64,000 bases of DNA from Pseudomonas sp. CHM02 (lineage in GTDB: Bacteria > Pseudomonadota > Gammaproteobacteria > Pseudomonadales > Pseudomonadaceae): the NCBI RefSeq assembly GCF_000612585.1, contig NZ_JFCA01000015.1, positions 1-64,000 on the forward strand, written 5' to 3'. The notes under the pieces were generated by a model. That model had not been told where the DNA came from. It made no database searches and was given only the letters and a program-made list of their open reading frames with translations. Below, in pieces: positions 61,497 through 64,000 of the stretch (positions within the stretch are counted from its first letter, which is position 1; every line of letters begins with the position of its first letter). A program made the translations under genes and the position numbers.

Positions 61497-62695
61497 CAGC
61501 GTTGCACAGCCTTGGGCGCGGCGATGCTGTTGTCATGGATCAACTGGGTGATCATGGCGTCAGCTTCGGCCAATTGGCGGTCATACACGTTGGTGGTGAA
61601 CGAGGCCTTTTGTGGCGCCTGTTGCGCCAACACCGGGCCGCTCTGGTCGTGCAGGTCGACGTTGACCACGGTAGAGAGGCCTACCCGCAGTGGGTTCTTG
61701 GCCAGCTCGTCGGCGTTGATATGGATGCGCACCGGCACCCGTTGCACGATCTTGATCCAGTTACCGGTGGCGTTCTGTGCCGGCAGCAGGGCAAACGCGC
61801 TGCCGGTACCGGCGCCCAGGCTGTCCACGGTACCGCTGTATTTCACGTCACTGCCATAGATGTCCGACTCGATGTCCACCGGTTGGCCGATGCGCATATC
61901 GCGCAACTGGGTTTCCTTGAAGTTGGCATCGATCCACAGCTGGTTCAGCGGGATCACCGCCATCAACGCCGTGCCAGGCTGTACACGCTGGCCCAGTTGC
62001 ACGGTGCGCTTGGCCACGTAACCGGTGACCGGTGCGATCAGGGTACTGCGCGCATTGGTCAGGTAGGCCTGGCGCAATTGCGCAGCGGCAGCCTGCACAT
62101 CCGGGTGGGAGCTGATCACCGTGTCATCCACCAGCGCGTTGGTGGTTTTCAGTTGCTGCTCAAGGTTGGTCAGGGCGTTCTTGGCCGCAGTGAGGCTGTC
62201 ACGGGCGTGGGACAGTTCCTCCTGGGAAATCGCCCCGCCCTGGGCCAGGGTTTTACGGCGGTTGAAGTTGTCCTGGGCGGTTTGCACGTCAGCTTTCTGT
62301 GCATTGACCTGGGCTTTCATACCGTCGACGTTGCTGTACAAGCCGCGAACCTGGCGCACGGTGCGAGCCAGGTTGGCCTGGGCACTTTGCAGGCCGACGG
62401 CGGCGTCGTTCGGGTCGAAGTTGACCAGCACCTGGCCTTCGTGGACCAGGTCGCCATCGTCGGCGCCGATGCTGACCACGGTGCCGGTGACCAGCGGGGT
62501 TATTTCCACCACGTTGCCGTTCACGTAGGCGTCGTCGGTGGTTTCGTTGAAGCGGCCGTAGAACTCGTACCAGCCCCACACGCCGACCACGCCGAGGATG
62601 ACGATCAGCGCCAGGCCGATCAGCATCACTTTGCGTTTGCGTGGGTTGTTGTCTTTGGGTTGTTCGGTTGCGTTGGTGTTTTCGGCAGTGGCCAT
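61496..62695 (-). CDS. emrA: EmrA-type membrane fusion protein
   Basis: A 399-aa adaptor with one N-terminal helix (KVMLIGLALIVILGVVGVWGWY, about 22-43). The signature ETTDDAYVNGNVVEITPLVTGTV follows, then a long coiled coil (about 105-200) and SAFALLPAQNATGNWIKIVQRVPVRI, which is characteristic of EmrA. It links EmrB to the outer-membrane factor. Substrate is not predictable; the set resembles Emr systems for hydrophobic or phenolic compounds. Confidence 0.95.
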   Translation of the reverse strand: MATAENTNATEQPKDNNPRKRKVMLIGLALIVILGVVGVWGWYEFYGRFNETTDDAYVNGNVVEITPLVTGTVVSIGADDGDLVHEGQVLVNFDPNDAAVGLQSAQANLARTVRQVRGLYSNVDGMKAQVNAQKADVQTAQDNFNRRKTLAQGGAISQEELSHARDSLTAAKNALTNLEQQLKTTNALVDDTVISSHPDVQAAAAQLRQAYLTNARSTLIAPVTGYVAKRTVQLGQRVQPGTALMAVIPLNQLWIDANFKETQLRDMRIGQPVDIESDIYGSDVKYSGTVDSLGAGTGSAFALLPAQNATGNWIKIVQRVPVRIHINADELAKNPLRVGLSTVVNVDLHDQSGPVLAQQAPQKASFTTNVYDRQLAEADAMITQLIHDNSIAAPKAVQR

Positions 62696-62710
62696 GACAA
62701 ATACCTCAAA

Positions 62711-64000
62711 TTATTCCGTGCGAGTGGCTGGGGTGGTCGCTGCCACGTTGTCGGCGCTGTAGCCGCCGCCCAGGGCCTGCATCAATTGAATCGACAGATC
62801 GATCTGCGCGGCATTCAGCGTCGCCAGCTGACGCTGGGCCTGCAGCAATTGCTGCTCGATGCTGAGCACATCCAGGTAGTTACCGATCCCGGAGCTGTAG
62901 CGCTGCACACCGGTGTCGTAGGACTGCTGGGCAATGTCCGCGGCATGTTGCTGGGCCTGGATCTGCCGGCCGGTGTCGCGCAGTTGCGAAAGGGTGTTAC
63001 CGATATCGCCCAGGGCTTGCACCAGGGTCTTGTTGTACTGGGCCACGGCCAGGTCGTAGTCGGCGTCGCGGGCGTCCAGGTCGGCGCGCAGGCGGCCGCC
63101 GTCGAAGATCGGCAGCGAGATCGTCGGCGCGATGTTGAAGAAGCGGCTGGCCGAACCAAACATCGCATCCCCCAGCAACGACTCGGCCCCGGCGCTCGCG
63201 CTCAGGTTGAGGTTGGGGTAGAAGCGGGTCTTGCTCGCATCGATGTTCTTGCCCGCCGCCTCGACACGCCAGCGCGCGGCGATCAGGTCCGGGCGACGAC
63301 CGAGCAGCTCGGCCGGCAGCACGGATGGCACGGCGACGGCGCTGGGTTTCAGCACGGCGGGCCGCGCCAGTTCATTGCCACGGTCCGGGCCTTTGCCGAG
63401 CAACACCGCCAGGGCGATTTTCGCGCTCTGCAATTGTTTCTCTGCATCGATCAGTTGCGACTGGGAGCTGGCTTCCAGGCTTTCGGTCTGCTGGTACTGG
63501 TACTGGCTGTCGATGCCCGAGTTCAGGCGGCGCTTGCCCAGGTCGAGCATCTGCCGGGTGCGTTTGAGGTCGTCGTTGGCCAGGTCCCGCACGATATGGG
63601 CCTGGCCCAGGTCGCTGTAGGCCTTGGCGACGTTGGCGGCCAGGGTCAGGCGCGCCGCCTGCTGGTCGACCTGGGCGGCACGCGCCTCACCCAGCGCAGC
63701 CTCCCAGGCAGCCCGCTGGCCGCCCCAGAGGTCGAAGTTGTAGTTGAAGCTGGCGCCGATGTTGCGCACGGTCGAATAGGCGTCGCCTTCACCGCGTGGG
63801 TCCTGGTCCTTGGCCAAACGCGAACGGCTGACGCCGGCACTGGCATCCAGGGTCGGCATGCGGGCAGCGTCGGCGGCATAAGCGGCGGCTTCGGCCTGGT
63901 GGGCGCGGGCACTGGCCACTTGCATGTCGGGGCTGTTTTGCAGGGCTTCCTTGATCAGGCCGTCGAGCTGTGGATCGCCGAGGCTTTTCCACCAGTCGGC
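62711..64000 (-). CDS. NodT/OprM-family outer-membrane efflux protein, N-terminus cut by window edge
   Basis: At least 429 aa visible. The frame stays open to the last base of the window, reading ADWWKSLGDPQLDGLIKEAL at its N-terminal end, the standard NodT start of the mature domain. Helical repeats follow: NPDMQVASARAHQAEA..., TRQMLDLGKRRLNSGIDSQYQYQQTESLEASSQSQLIDAEKQL, and AELLGRRPDLIAARWRVEAAGKNI with LPIFDGGRLRADLDARDADYD. It forms the exit duct of the efflux operon and ends 15 nt before emrA. The signal peptide and lipobox lie beyond 64000. Confidence 0.93.
   Translation of the reverse strand, partial: ADWWKSLGDPQLDGLIKEALQNSPDMQVASARAHQAEAAAYAADAARMPTLDASAGVSRSRLAKDQDPRGEGDAYSTVRNIGASFNYNFDLWGGQRAAWEAALGEARAAQVDQQAARLTLAANVAKAYSDLGQAHIVRDLANDDLKRTRQMLDLGKRRLNSGIDSQYQYQQTESLEASSQSQLIDAEKQLQSAKIALAVLLGKGPDRGNELARPAVLKPSAVAVPSVLPAELLGRRPDLIAARWRVEAAGKNIDASKTRFYPNLNLSASAGAESLLGDAMFGSASRFFNIAPTISLPIFDGGRLRADLDARDADYDLAVAQYNKTLVQALGDIGNTLSQLRDTGRQIQAQQHAADIAQQSYDTGVQRYSSGIGNYLDVLSIEQQLLQAQRQLATLNAAQIDLSIQLMQALGGGYSADNVAATTPATRTE

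Overview
The window looks like chromosome of a fluorescent Pseudomonas (P. fluorescens group). Coding DNA is GC-rich with strong third-position bias. Housekeeping genes are of pseudomonad type (glnS-cysS, ppiB-lpxH, a short lepB, a fused mrpA/B antiporter operon, gapN, sodC, a SfnB-type sulfur gene). Intergenic spaces are full of REP-type hairpins typical of this group. No rRNA, tRNA, CRISPR array, prophage or transposase gene was seen.

Region 1 (about 1-21.8 kb) is a nearly complete type III secretion system (T3SS) whose gene order matches the rhizobial (Rhc) class. One minus-strand operon runs rhcC1 (secretin N-terminal part), a 77-aa protein, sctI, sctJ, sctK, sctL, sctN, sctO, sctQ, sctR, sctS, sctT, sctU. 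A second minus-strand operon runs from a 53-aa protein through sctD, a 118-aa protein, a TPR chaperone-like protein and sctV into a secretin of Tad/Flp-pilus type (CpaC/RcpA-like) and a CpaD-like lipoprotein. A TadD-like TPR lipoprotein is divergent from rhcC1, and a 1156-aa HrpK-like protein sits at the left end. A small winged-helix regulator lies at the right end. No recognisable needle (SctF), ruler (SctP) or gatekeeper (SctW) is present. SctU has lost the NPTH autocleavage motif (TTDG instead), rhcC1 has no ordinary in-frame start codon, and REP or larger repeats interrupt both operons. An identical 16-nt sequence lies upstream of hrpK and of the sctD operon and may be a common regulatory site.

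Region 2 (21.8-32.3 kb): sodC, a Dyp-type peroxidase, gapN, an FUSC membrane protein, a TetR regulator and a divergent MacAB-TolC-like export operon (ATPase, permease, outer-membrane factor, membrane fusion protein). It ends in a 72-nt tandem repeat and a 350-bp structured intergenic element.

Region 3 (33-43.2 kb): a ten-gene minus-strand operon combining SfnB-like and LLM flavin oxidoreductases, a truncated acyl-adenylate enzyme, a complete branched-chain-amino-acid-type (HAAT) ABC importer and an FAD/NAD(P) protein. It is probably for uptake and oxidation of an unknown organosulfur or acyl compound.

Region 4 (43.3-64 kb): an AT-rich orphan gene, an XRE-cupin regulator divergent from an EamA exporter, the mrpACDEFG operon, a HIT protein, an HxlR regulator, an SDR, lepB, a RibD-type reductase, cysS-glnS, ppiB-lpxH and an EmrAB/NodT-like efflux operon cut by the window edge.
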